Assembly (NCBI GenBank): GCA_963383645.1
Contig: OY726560.1
Location: 65,589,823 to 65,653,822 of the forward strand
Direction of reading: 5' to 3'
Length of the DNA stretch: 64,000 nucleotides
From: Muscardinus avellanarius
Lineage: Eukaryota > Chordata > Mammalia > Rodentia > Gliridae
The position numbers and the translations under genes were made by a program. Positions 46,574 through 57,505 of this stretch are shown here, one piece after another. Numbering within the stretch: the stretch's first letter is position 1; each line of letters begins with the position of its first letter. Under the pieces are notes generated by a model. It was not told the DNA's origin. It did no database searches and saw only the letters and a list, made by a program, of their open reading frames with translations.

Positions 46574-47530
46574 AAACTCAGCACCAAGAAAACAAATAAC
46601 CCAATCAAAAAATGGGCAAGTGAACTAAATATACACTTCACGAAGGAAGAAATTCAAATAGCCAATAAATGCATGAAAAAATGCTCAACATCATTAGCAC
46701 TCAGAGAGATGCAAATCAAAACTACCCTGAGATTTCACCTAACTCCAACTAGAATGGCAATCATTCAAAACACAAACAACAACAGTTACTGGCAAGGATG
46801 TGGAGAAGTGGTAACTATAAGACATTGTTGGTGGGATTGCAAATTAGTGCAACCACTTTGGAAAACAGTATGGAAAATCCTCAGAAGAATGGAAAAAAAT
46901 TTACCATTTGATCCAGCAATACCACTTCTGGGTATCTACCCAAAAGAAAAGAAACCAAACTACCAAACTAATCCATGTGTACCTATGTTCATAGCTGCAC
47001 AGTTCACCACCATTGCCAAACTATGGAACCAGCCAAGATGTCCATCAACAGATGAATGGATTACAAAACTGTGAGATATGTACACAATGGAATTTTACTC
47101 AGCCATAAAGAAGAACACAATTACATCATTTACAGGGAAATGGGTGGAACTGGAGGACATTATGCTAAGTGAGGTTAGTCAGTGACAAAATATAAGAAAT
47201 TGGATGCTTCCCCTAATATGCTAAAGCTAGGGAAAAATGGGTAACAGGAGAAACTCTAGATAAAGAAGGAGATCCTATAGAGGAGCAAATAAGGTGACCT
47301 AACTGAGGAGATGGGAGGGGGAAAGATAGAAAGTATCTAAATCACATGATGTACTTAAACAAGCATATCAAAGTCAATCACTAAGCTTCCTTCCCATGCT
47401 TATGGGAAGGAAGGAGGGAATGGGGCAGGAATTGGGTAAGGGCTAATAGGGTGATGTGTGCATGTATGTCTCCACCATCTTTTATCCTATTAAAATGTAT
47501 AACTACAATGCACCAATACAAAGTTAAAAA
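46574..47530 (+). mobile_element. 5'-truncated L1 with complete type b 3' end
   Basis: It starts inside ORF2 (aactcagcaccaagaaaac) and includes an open stretch of 133 codons (46673-47074) with [36 protein letters not shown] and [16 protein letters not shown], then the type b 3'UTR and an A-rich tail. The flanking 15-bp duplication has one mismatch. The coding part has a stop replacing the last 50 or so ORF2 residues. It is a dead fragment. Confidence 0.94.
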
Positions 47531-47545
47531 ATAAAGTACAGGTGA
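47531..47545. repeat. Right target-site duplication of the short L1
   Basis: ataaagtacaggtga, see 46559-46573. Confidence 0.88.
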
Positions 47546-48284
47546 TATTTTACTTGCAAATAATTAATGAGTAAAAATGCAAACCTCAGTTTTAGTGATG
47601 TTACTGTAACTAATGCTTGTGGTACTGACTGTTGTGAAGTTTCCCTGGAATCCCTCCATGGCTCTGCTGCATCAGGACAGGCTTCTCTCAAGGAAGCTCT
47701 GATGTCCTGTCTACTGTCTTGCATACTTTTACCAATGAGCAGTGAGTTCCTGAAGAGTTGGGGCAGTTGATCTTTATACCCCAACAACCAGAAGATTTTC
47801 TAAAGCACAGTAGAGATCGATAAATGTTTTCTCAGGTACATTTTACTTTATTTAAAAGCAAAGGGGCATGGGATCCACCTGGTTGGATTCCCAATAATCT
47901 GTAAATTTATTTTGAGCCAACGTGCGCCAATCTCTATAGCTATGAAACTTGTAAAACTCAGAAGCAAATGATGTATAATAATTTATAGTTTTTTGAAATG
48001 TTGGCATAGTTTATGTGATTTTATGAATTACTTCTTGACCTTAAAATAGTTATTTGATACTCTAAATTAGTGTAGTATTCCCCAGATGCAGCTATACAAA
48101 AGGCTTGTCCCAGATGATATGCTCACCTTGTTCCACTGAGCTCTTGTGTGTGTGTGTGTGTGGGGGGTATCAGGATGTCTTTTTATGTTTATCATGTTCT
48201 GTTATTTGGGGGGGATATATTTGTGATATGTATCAACACAATTATTTAGATATACATACACATATATATTTGTGGCATACTAAT
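47546..48284. other. Sequence with no recognised feature
   Basis: A short (GT)n lies at 48144-48160. Overlapping open frames on both strands near 47.55-47.77 kb have no recognisable family. Confidence 0.4.
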
Positions 48285-48297
48285 AAAAGTGTGCTAT

Positions 48298-48490
48298 AAG
48301 CTGGGCGTGGTGGCTCACGCTTGTAATCCCCACACTCGGGAGGCAGAGACAGGAGGATTGCGCAGGTTGGAAGCCAGCTGCACTGGCTTAAGAGACTCTG
48401 CTTCCAAATAAAAAGTATAAAATAGGTTTGGAAGTGTATCCCCGAGGTAGAAGGGTTTCCAGAAACCCCAGTACCACCACCAAAAAAAAA
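48298..48490 (+). mobile_element. B1-dID SINE, altered-ID subfamily
   Basis: gctgggcgtggtggctcacg to tttccagaaaccccagtac, A-tail. The perfect 13-bp duplication aaaagtgtgctat lies at 48285-48297 and 48491-48503. Confidence 0.95.
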
Positions 48491-48519
48491 AAAAGTGTGC
48501 TATCAAAAACATATGGTCA

Positions 48520-48734
48520 GCCGGGCATAGTGGCGCACACTTGTAATCCCCGCACTTGGGAGGCAGAGACAGGAGGATCGCGCAGGTTCGAAGCCAGCCG
48601 CACGTGCTGGCTTAGGAGACTCTGTTTCCAAAATAAAAATGTAAAAATAGGTCTGGGAGTGTAGCCCGGAGGTAGAAGGGCTTCCAGGAACCCCAGTACC
48701 ACCAAAAAAAAACAAAAAAAAAAAACAAAAAAAA
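48520..48734 (+). mobile_element. B1-dID SINE, altered-ID subfamily, young
   Basis: Almost identical to 26994-27185. The 9-bp duplication atatggtca lies at 48511-48519 and 48735-48743. It begins within 20 bases of the preceding copy. Confidence 0.95.
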
Positions 48735-48819
48735 ATATGGTCATACTGGTTTAAAGAATTGGACAAGGGGACACAATATTTTGGTATTTCTTGTTATGTT
48801 TAGGATAAATTCAAGAATA

Positions 48820-48985
48820 TAAGCATTTATTTAACAAATATTCATGAGTACCTTCTATTTGCTGAACACTTTCCTAAGTATTTGGCATAAGCCTAAAAAA
48901 TATGACATAGTGACCTCTCTCGAGGGGATAGCAGCCTAGTATAAGAGATGAGTCTTCGAGTTACATAAATAAATGCCACTTGCTC
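48820..48985 (+). repeat. L2-like fragment
   Basis: agcatttatttaacaaatat, gagtaccttctatttgctga and acactttcctaagtatttgg follow the L2 3' region. Confidence 0.72.
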
Positions 48986-48987
48986 TA

Positions 48988-49428
48988 AGCTGTGGTCTGA
49001 ATGTTATGTCTGGCCCCAAATTTATTTGTTGAAACTTATGCTTTGGGTTTAGAATGTCCCCCTAGACCTCATGTGAAAGACAAGTTCACGGTGTTGGGGC
49101 TGGGACTTGGTTGCTGGGGAGGGGCCCTGGAGCATGGTGCAGGGTGGTGTTTCCTAGCAGGATGCTACAGCTTTCAGTCTTTCTTTCTCCTCTGCCGCTA
49201 TGAGGTGACAACAAGCTTTATCCCTTTTTCCTTTTCTCTGCTTCCTACGATCATACCCTAAGGACCCAAAGCCCTGGCTCCTTCTTGGCAGGTGGTATAA
49301 AATGGACTGCAATCTTTAGAAGATGGACTGAAAATCTTTGCATGGACTGAAATCTTTAGGACAGTAAGCAAAGAAACCTCCCTTCCTCTAAGATGTCCTT
49401 GTCAGCTGTTTAGATCACAGTGGTGAAA
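48988..49428 (+). mobile_element. MaLR-like LTR
   Basis: gctgtggtctgaatgttatg, ccaaatttatttgttgaaac and a late aagcaaagaaacctcccttc and ctaagatgtccttgtcagct block match the start and end of a MaLR-type LTR. A 59.24-kb copy looks related. Confidence 0.58.
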
Positions 49429-49429
49429 T

Positions 49430-49718
49430 CTTCATTATGACAGATGAAGGAATGCCTTTGGGGAAGTGATTAGGTCATAAGAATTATGACTTCACAAATG
49501 GATTAATGCCATTATATTTAAAAAAAAGCTTCCAAGAACCTCCTCACTCTCTCTTTCTACTTTCCTTCATGGGAAGACACAGTAGCATCATACCAATGAG
49601 GAAGGGTACTCAACAGACATTGATTTGGACTTCCCAGCCTCCAGAACAGCAAGAAAATGTATTTCTATCATTTATAAATTACCAAATTTAAATATCTTGT
49701 TATAGCAGGGCGAGTGGT
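49430..49718 (+). mobile_element. Second MaLR (MLT1-like) LTR fragment
   Basis: ggggaagtgattaggtcata, ggattaatgcca, gatttggacttcccagcctcc and a final cttgttatagcagg block are the 3' part of an MLT1-type LTR. It may be the rest of a single LTR into which the 48988-49428 sequence inserted. Confidence 0.68.
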
Positions 49719-49719
49719 C

Positions 49720-50555
49720 TAGACACCACATGAAAACTTTGTTCACTGTGCCCTTTGCTCGTTGGCTCTCTGTAGTGTTTTATGTCTTCTGGAGTGATTT
49801 AAGATTGTGTCAGTTAGGAATGCTTTTGGCTACCTGTGACAAATGTCAACACAAAATGGTTTTTGCATCTTCAGCTATCATTTTTCATCCCAAACAGGAA
49901 ACTAAGAAAAGGGGATGTCTTGTTTTTATCTGAAAAGCAAAGTCTGTACCCTCAGCAGGCTCTGTCTTGCATCTGATAGGAGAAGACTGTCACACAGCTA
50001 CCCCTAACCATGAGGGAAGCCGCAAAGCCAATTTGGCTTTCTGGTTTCCAAGCTCAATTAGGAAAACAAAGGAGAAATGGGGCAGGAATGAGTGTTGAAA
50101 GAGCTGACCTTAACTACGGTATTGGCCTCACCACTGAAAATAAGATGCCTCACATTTTAGATATTGGCGTACCCCGATTTCCTTTCCTTCTAAACCAAAA
50201 CATCTCTCAAAGACAAAGGATTTCTTCCTTTGTTCCTATTTGTTAGTTGAATGACTCAATAAATAAGTAAACCTAAAGCATTAGTATAGAGTAAATGTGG
50301 GTAGAAGTTTGCTGAATCCAGTTTTTGTTATATTAAACCCTCTTTGCACATACCACAAATAGGTGCTCCGTTAATATGCCAAACCAGCGAATATAGTGAG
50401 TCATGTAGGCCACCAATGACACCCCCAAATTTCAGGATAAAAACCTATAATTTTTCTAATGTTCAAACACCTGATTCTAGGAAGATTAAACCAACAGATA
50501 TTCAACTTGAACTTCATGAGCTTGGCATCTAATTGCAGTCTGTTTCTACTTTCTT
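49720..50555. other. Sequence with no recognised feature
   Basis: No repeat or gene is recognised. Confidence 0.4.
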
Positions 50556-50559
50556 TTAT

Positions 50560-50772
50560 CCTTTTTGTGGTACTGGGGATGGAACCCAGGGGTATTCTGT
50601 CTCTGAAATACATCCCCAGCCTTATTTAATTCTTTTTTTTTATTTTAAAAGTGGGTCTTACTAAATTGCTAAGAGCCTCAGTAAGTTGCTGAGGCCAACT
50701 GCGAACCTCTGATCCTCCGGTCTCAGCCTCCCAAGTACTAGAATTACAAGCATGTGGCACCATGCTCAGATT
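50560..50772 (-). mobile_element. B1-dID SINE
   Basis: tgtggtactggggatggaac to caccatgctcaga, both halves present, moderately diverged. Confidence 0.9.
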
Positions 50773-50774
50773 TT

Positions 50775-51722
50775 CTGGTTTTATAGTATGAATTTTCTCT
50801 CAGACTTTTAATTTATAATCCTTAGACCAACTTAAAAAATATCAACTGATGTATGAATTGATAGTCCTATATGACCATTCATAGTGAATAAATATACTAT
50901 AATTTTTTCCTTTAGTTATAATCACTGAAGATGTTTCACAGATAAGAGTAGGCAGATAAGGTGGGTGAATGCCAAGCCAATGTAGAGTGGAGTAATAAAA
51001 GTTCAGATCACCCAGTCCCAGTCATTATGCAGTATAAAGGTTGGGGGCTTTGGCAAGGGCACAAAGCTTCCCTCTTGGACTTCACTGAAATAATTTCATC
51101 CCAGTGAGACTAGGTCCAACCTTAAGAGTCTTCAGGGAGATACTCTGTCCTTAATAAATTAATCCAAGGTTTCAAAAGCTCAACCTCTGATGCTTAGCCT
51201 CACTTCTACCGTAAGTCCCAGGGCTGCCTTTTGTTCACTCTTATTGCTGGGGCAAGGGGAGAGTTGGAAAATAGCTCCCTAACGTCTCGGTGTGAAAGGC
51301 TTCACATGAAGGGGGCTGCTTCTTTTTGCTATTCTCCAGGTGTAATGATACTAGTCCACTGAACATCTTGCTCAAGGCTTAATTTTCAAGCCCTCATTCA
51401 TTCTCCTGACTCATGTTCCCTCCAAATCTGCTCCAAGTTGTCTCTAGTGATTTGGGAGTGCTTAGATTACTCCTCCAACTTAATTTGGGGAACTCGGTAT
51501 TGAGCTTTGAATTGTTGTAAATCTGGGCAACCTGATCTCACTCAGGTCTAGGAAGAAGTTATCTAATATATATTATTCCTATCATTTCGTTGTGCATTTT
51601 ATATCTTAACCTTACTACACTATTTATAAATTTTGTTATTACCACAATAATTTTTTTTATTCTCTTTAACTCAGCCAGGATATATTTAATGGCAAACTGC
51701 ATAAATACACTTCCTCTCTATT
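50775..51722. other. Sequence with no recognised feature
   Basis: No repeat or gene is recognised. Confidence 0.4.
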
Positions 51723-51724
51723 AA

Positions 51725-52265
51725 TTTATTTATTCATTACTTGTTCCTTCAGCCAACTGTTTGAATCAATTATGTGCTAATTATAATAACTGAAGGCCAA
51801 TTATATATACTGATGCTGGGTACTAGTAATAAAATGATTTACCCTCATAGAGTTTACAGAGTATTGGAGGAATAATGGTAAACAAATAAAAAGATAAATG
51901 TAAAATTGCTCCTTGGACATGAACCTTGAAAGAACATGGTGCTAAGGGAATGTGTAACAGGTAGATTTAGTCTACTTCAGGGAGGCAGGGAAGTTCTCCA
52001 AGAAAATCACTTTGATGTCAGGACTTGCGAGATGAGGGGCCTCAGTGGAGGTAAGGGCCTTCTTCTAGCCCTCAGCTCCCTCCTCCATTTAAGAAACATC
52101 ATTGGGAGTCTACTGTCTGCCAGAGACTGTGTTTGATATGAGAGGTACAGTATAAACCAGACAGGAGACCTCCCTTCCCGAGCTTTCAGTCTAGAGGGGA
52201 AGATGGATACATCATCACACCTAGTAATGATTTATACTGAAGAAAAGGGCTATGAAGGAGAGGTA
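51725..52265 (+). repeat. L2-like fragments
   Basis: attatgtgctaattataata, accctcatagagtttacaga and ggtaaacaaataaaaagata (51770-51895), then gggagtctactgtctgccag and ctttcagtctagaggggaag (52103-52202), look like one or two diverged L2 3' ends. Confidence 0.6.
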
Positions 52266-52282
52266 ATAGGGCAGCTATGGAG

Positions 52283-52410
52283 TCAAGTGTAGGCTGAATA
52301 CTCCTAATCTAAAAGTTTGAAATCTAAATGCTCCAAAATCTGATAATTCGAGGGTACCTACTTGATGCCCAAAGTGAAAAATCCATGGTCAAAACACAGG
52401 CAAAAGATGG
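52283..52410 (+). mobile_element. Diverged DNA-transposon end (MER-type), interrupted by a SINE
   Basis: aatactcctaatctaaaagt, aatgctccaaaatctgataa and gatgcccaaagtgaaaaatcc resemble the left part of an old Tigger-like or related MER element. Family assignment by eye is weak. Confidence 0.45.
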
Positions 52411-52526
52411 GCATGGTGGCGCATGCTTGGAATCCCAGCACCTGGGAGGCTGACAGGAGGATCACAGGTTCACGGCCAGCCTCAGCTACTTAGTGAGGCC
52501 CTCTGCAACTTAGTGAGACCCTGTTG
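52411..52526 (+). mobile_element. Truncated SINE (B1 half only)
   Basis: gatgggcatggtggcgcatg to gagaccctgtt. The ID half and tail are missing. Confidence 0.82.
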
Positions 52527-53888
52527 ATGTTGACTGCTGACCATTTCTCAGAAGGGAAGGCTTTCATAAGTGAAAATACTTGAGTTAGGTGGTCTCCAGG
52601 TGGTTTTCTGAGATTTCTACTGAACATAGCTGTGAAATACTTTTCTTAACCACATGCTAAATGTTCATTTTGTCATAAACAGACATGCACACAGTCAGAC
52701 AAATTTTTTTCTAGTTATTGCAGACCCTTGATATCTGTGAGTATAAGTGGGTTTCATTTTTATTCCTTTTCCTACTTGCCCAATAATGACAGGTCAGTGT
52801 TTCGCTTTTCTTCCCAGCTGTAGACAATGCTGGCTCTCTCCTCTCTAGGTTGTTTTGAACTTATATTTTATCCAATTATTTTCCACACAAAGTAGTTCCC
52901 CTCTGTATGTATTTATAAAGTAATTATTTTACTTTAAATGCAAATGAGTACATATTAATAAATAGAAACTGTAGCCTTTGTTTTTTTCTTTTTCCTACAT
53001 GAGCCTAACTTCCATTTCCTTTATCTTTTACTCTTAAACATTTTCGCTCTTTAGATTTTAGATTTCTTCTTGAGGAATCAATGCCAACATTTTTCCTTTT
53101 GGGCATACATGTTTGCATTTCAGTTTCTTGAATGATTTGCTTTTTTGTTGTGAAAACAGTTTTAAAATTTTTAATGACTTCATATGTTCTCTTAGTGCTG
53201 TTTTTAATGTTTAGCAATTCAAAGTACACTTGCACTATTTTTGCTGTATATTGTTTTTTAACCTGATAACTATAAGTAATCTGTGCAATTAAAACTAGGT
53301 TTCCTTCTTGTTCTTGGAAGCTCCAATTTTTGTATGTACGTATTGATTTTTAAATTAGGATTTTTACATACTCCCTTCTTTTTTCACAAAATCCTATTAC
53401 AGAATGTTTTAATTAATGTGTTTCTCGTATATTCTTGAAAACAGTCTCCAGTAGGAGACAAGACTAACTTTGCATATTCACTGGTGCCCACAATCACTCC
53501 CTCTCCTGTGCATGAAAGGAGACAAACATTTGGAGACTTATTTGGCACATACTATGTGCTATTTTGAATATAAAAGGAACTGTGTGCCTAACTCCATGGG
53601 CTCTCTGCCTGGTAGGTGGGTAGGAGGGCAGAAGGAGAATAAAGATGGGGATAAGTGTGTTCTTTATATATTAAGCTCCAACACTTAAATTCTTGTGTCA
53701 TTAACCTTAAAGCAAAAACAGTCAAAGAACTTCTCTTCCTTGGAGATTTCCAGCAAGTTGTTCTCATTTTTTTTAAACCAAAATTCTTGCCCTACTTTGT
53801 GATCCCTAAAATAAGTAAACAAGCGTTGGGTGGAAACACAGAGAGAAAGAGTAACATGAGATCCTTATATTCTGGCTGAGAGGATCGG
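52527..53888. other. Sequence with no recognised feature
   Basis: Start of an 8.8-kb stretch without SINEs. No exon is recognised. Confidence 0.45.
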
Positions 53889-53889
53889 C

Positions 53890-54290
53890 TATCCACTGAA
53901 ACTTCCTGCTTGCCTTCATGGTATGCAGTTGCTGGAAAGTGGCCGCCCAATCAGGAATTACATTCTAAAGCATTCTTTGTATGTCAATCAAACTATTTGA
54001 CCTAATTCTGACCAATGGCATCGGGCCAATGGGATGTGCACCCCCAAACACCTCCCTTGACTTCCTGCCTTAATGTATATCATCCCCTAAGGCTACTTTG
54101 GGAATCCCATGTTGAGGATGGTGGAACCACAGGACTGACAAAGCCTGGGCCCTTAAAATCTCCACTTAGAGTACAGATGCCTTAAAAGGGACATTGGAGT
54201 GTGGTGGGAGAGGAAAGAAACTTTCACTCTATTAAGCCACTAAAATACTAGGGTGAGTTTCTTTACAGCAATTAGTGTTACAAACACACA
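53890..54290 (+). mobile_element. MLT1-like LTR with two CCAAT boxes
   Basis: The last part (actctattaagccactaaaat, then ttacagcaattagtgttaca) matches an MLT1-type LTR end. gaccaatggcatcgggccaa (54010-54029) carries two CCAAT motifs 14 bases apart, as in LTR promoters. The 5' limit is uncertain. Confidence 0.52.
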
Positions 54291-56011
54291 GTCATGGTCA
54301 CAGTGTAAATAGTGAGGCAACAAGAGATTATATGGTGTGGCACAGTGACGGACTTGAGCCCTCTTACCACTCTAGTGATAAAGATATTAATTTTATCATA
54401 CCTCTCTGCTGCTCTTTGTTATTTGAAAAGCAGGATAAAATCCTTCCACATTTATAGGAAATAAAAGTTTAATATTCAGTGCAGAGTGTCAGTACTATAT
54501 TGTCTCAAATTTGAATGGGGTTGAGACTTTTTAAAGTCCTGTGGTACGCCATGGGTCTTTAGGCAGTGTGTTAAGAATGACCCACAGGATTCCTACTAAC
54601 AAAATGTGCAAACCTGTATCTGTAATTAAAATTAGCAATGGAGAACTTCTATTTAAAGTCATTCAGCTTAGATTTTTTTTTAAAAAAAGCAAAAGATAAA
54701 ATTGCTTCAAATAGAACATTTTGTTAAAATCTAAAGTTTTCTAAAGTCTATAGAGACCTCACTGACTTTGGGTAGATCCTGTTATTTTTTTCTCCCTGAT
54801 ATCAGCTCATGTGCTTGACAAAATATAAACTTCCTACAACATATTTTATGGTACATTTCTCCCCAAATTTTACACCCTAGCAAATAGAAACAATGTTTCC
54901 AGATGCATCATCGCTGGAACAAATAGGCTTATTTAAAGCCATTCTCCACCACCCACTCTGTGTCTAGCTGGAAAAGTCATAAACAATCCTTGAATGCTGC
55001 CATGTGATCTTTCAATCTGCCATAGCTGACGACAATCTTCTGCCTGATTGGGAGCATAATGTCTTAAAGAAAATTTCAGAGCCGGCCTTGGACAAACTAC
55101 GCTGTTGGTGACATCTGTCTTATTTCCAATAAAAATGATGTATTGTGTAACAGCGAATTACTCAGCAAACAATTCCCAGAGATCACCTTTGCTACGGAGT
55201 GTGAAACAGAACTACTCCCTTTCCTGAATGTCAGGAGTTTTACAGAGGAGAAACGACCTACCGACAGTTACTCAACGGGAAATGTCCCTCTTCACACAGA
55301 TGTATGGTGTTTAACTTCACACACTTGGTGCCCATGGCAAAAATAAAATGAAACCATCAGGTCATTCCTTGAAGAGCACAGCAGAATGTAAATCTATCCA
55401 CAGACAGACAGATTCTCTGAAGATCACACTTTGGAAAAAAATACTGCTGCATAAACAAGGGCTACTTGAGAATAAAGTGATTTCAGCAATTATGTCTTGG
55501 AAAAAAAAATACAACTGAAAACTGGTTTGAAATACCCTAATATAGAAAAATGTGAAGTGAAGAAATGGCTAATTAGGTTATCTTGCTGCCCAGACATTGT
55601 CAAAATATAAACCAAGCAACACAAAAAGTAATTCATTTTTTTAAAAATTTTTTGTTCTATTGATTTGGGTAGCATTGGGAATCATCACTAAATAACTTAA
55701 TTTTGATCTAGTTCATTAATCACAATAATCCCTACCTTATTAATCACAATGGCCTGCTTTGTTAATCACTTTTATATCTATGTTTATGTCTTTATATTTG
55801 TATGTCTTTTTATATCTAGCTACCTATAGTTTATATTTGTCCAGGTACAGTTTTAGGTTTAGTGAATAGAGTTGTATGTTCCTTCCCAATTCTTAGAGTG
55901 TATTATTATATACAGATCTGCTGAAAAAAAATCTTCACATAACCTAAAAGGACACTGGCCCTTTAACTTTTCACACACTTCCCCAATTAAGTGCTTTAGG
56001 CTCCAGACTTT

Positions 56012-56031
56012 AACAGCTGTCTGCAGCTGTT
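56012..56031. promoter_or_regulatory. Paired E-boxes in a perfect inverted repeat
   Basis: AACAGCTG, tctg, CAGCTGTT: two CAGCTG E-boxes in exact inverted repeat with a 4-base spacer. CAGCTG is a bHLH consensus. No promoter is evident nearby. Confidence 0.55.
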
Positions 56032-56471
56032 GAAAAGTGATTTATCTTTGTCAGAGTTCGTGACCAAAACATTAAAAGACTTTTTTTCTTTATGTTTGGC
56101 AGGCTAACTTTCATCTATAGTCATTCATCCTCTTTAATGCCTTTTTATTCATAGAAGCAATAAAAAAATGAAAGAAAAATATTTTACTGAATAATTTTGA
56201 ATTTTATTTCCCGCAGACAGAACACTCTAATAATTTGTAAAAATCTTTTGTATAAAAGAATATCACTCTAAAAAATATTTGTTTTGTTTTATGGAGAAAA
56301 ATGTGGAGTTTTGCTCAAAAGCCTTTTGATGAAAATCTGATTTTATTCATGCATGGGAAATTCCTTTAAATTCTAAAATGGTCCAAGAAATCTGAAACCG
56401 TTTCCCTGTTTTTGAAATAATGAAAGATTTTTTTTCTTTTTTGCTGATGTTAAAAGGCTTCCACATAAAAA

Positions 56472-57008
56472 ATGCAGTGTTTTTATAGTGTTATACTTTG
56501 TTTTGAAAGAAAGCTTTTTACCTCAGAAATGGTATGTGGAAGGAACTCCGAAGGACCTATAACTTCAGGACCATCTTCTTGGCTTCCCTTGTCCATTCAT
56601 CTTAGAGAAACACAACTGAATGGAGAGCTTTTCCACCTCTTCATGTCTACTTCTTTTTCTTATAACTATTTGCCTACATTGCCCACAATACTTAGTTTTT
56701 TTGTTCATTTACTTGCTCAAAAGCATGTCTTGAGCGCCACTGTAGGGCATGTCTTATGGTGCCCCCGAAGCGAAACTGTCACCAAAGACACACCTGTGCC
56801 ATCCAGGAGCTCTATCCCACGTATCATCTATGAAGCACCTACCTTACACTCCATGCCCATCCCATGCCAGAAGGCCAGCGTACACATTTATTGCAAAGTC
56901 GTTTCGTTGTTGACTTTCTCACACTTCTGGAAAATGTTTCAGTTTTACTCTGGAAGAGATTTTATTGCTGAATCTGAAGCCCATTTCAACTTCAGTACCG
57001 AGATTTAA
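56472..57008 (+). other. 178-codon open frame, unrecognised
   Basis: It is the longest open frame outside L1 elements. It has no domain, signal peptide or repeat that I recognise, is rich in Ser, Phe and Leu, and has no splice or promoter context. Short segments (tcatttacttgctcaaaagc; tatgaagcacctaccttac) resemble L2-type sequence, which would make it noncoding. I regard it as chance. Confidence 0.2.
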
Positions 57009-57317
57009 CAAGCCCTTCAGTTGACCCACCCTCCGTCTCATTTTTGCCATCAGCTAGAGGAAATAATACTCGGGAATATTTTAAATGAAAGCAGTAAAGT
57101 GTAGTAGAGGGCCTGGCAATATTTACTCAAAATATTTCTACTCCTTACCTGGTTATGTTTAGTTCCTTTCACTGATGTGAGCCTGTCTGCTTGCTTTCCT
57201 AAAGAACAGGCAATTGGCCTTTGCATTGTTTTGGCCATAGATCTGTCCTCCTAAAGATAATTTGCTTGAGTAACTTCCTGTCTTAAAGACACTCCCTGGG
57301 GTCTTTAAAGACACTCC

Positions 57318-57505
57318 TTGCCCTAGAAGGCTGAGGTTGATTAATGAAGGAGCTACACGCGAATATGTGTAAAAGTATGAATGTAGCACGGTCAACCTGG
57401 ACACTCATTGTTGGGGGAGAAAGAGGAAGTTGTGGGGGGGAGAGGGCACCAAACACAGTCTGAATGTATGCCATTTTGAATATCATCCACATTAAAAACT
57501 TCTAT
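57318..57505 (+). mobile_element. L1 3'UTR fragment (type a)
   Basis: aggctgaggttgattaatga, gtcaacctggacactcattg, a G-rich stretch and gtctgaatgtatgccatttt match the complement of 1136-1295. It is 5'-truncated to the 3'UTR alone, and a 16-base near-repeat (gtcttaaagacactcc) occurs twice just upstream at 57280-57295 and 57301-57317. Confidence 0.85.

Larger units (their letters stand above)
54291..57317. other. 3 kb free of young repeats
   Basis: No SINE, young L1 or clear LTR is recognised. It includes an E-box palindrome and a 178-codon open frame, listed separately. Low repeat density is compatible with conserved noncoding DNA but does not prove it. Confidence 0.5.

Noticed and set aside
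56472..57008. 178-codon open frame as a gene
   Set aside because: No recognisable domain, start context or splice context; pieces resemble L2 repeats. Conservation of the frame in relatives would be needed.
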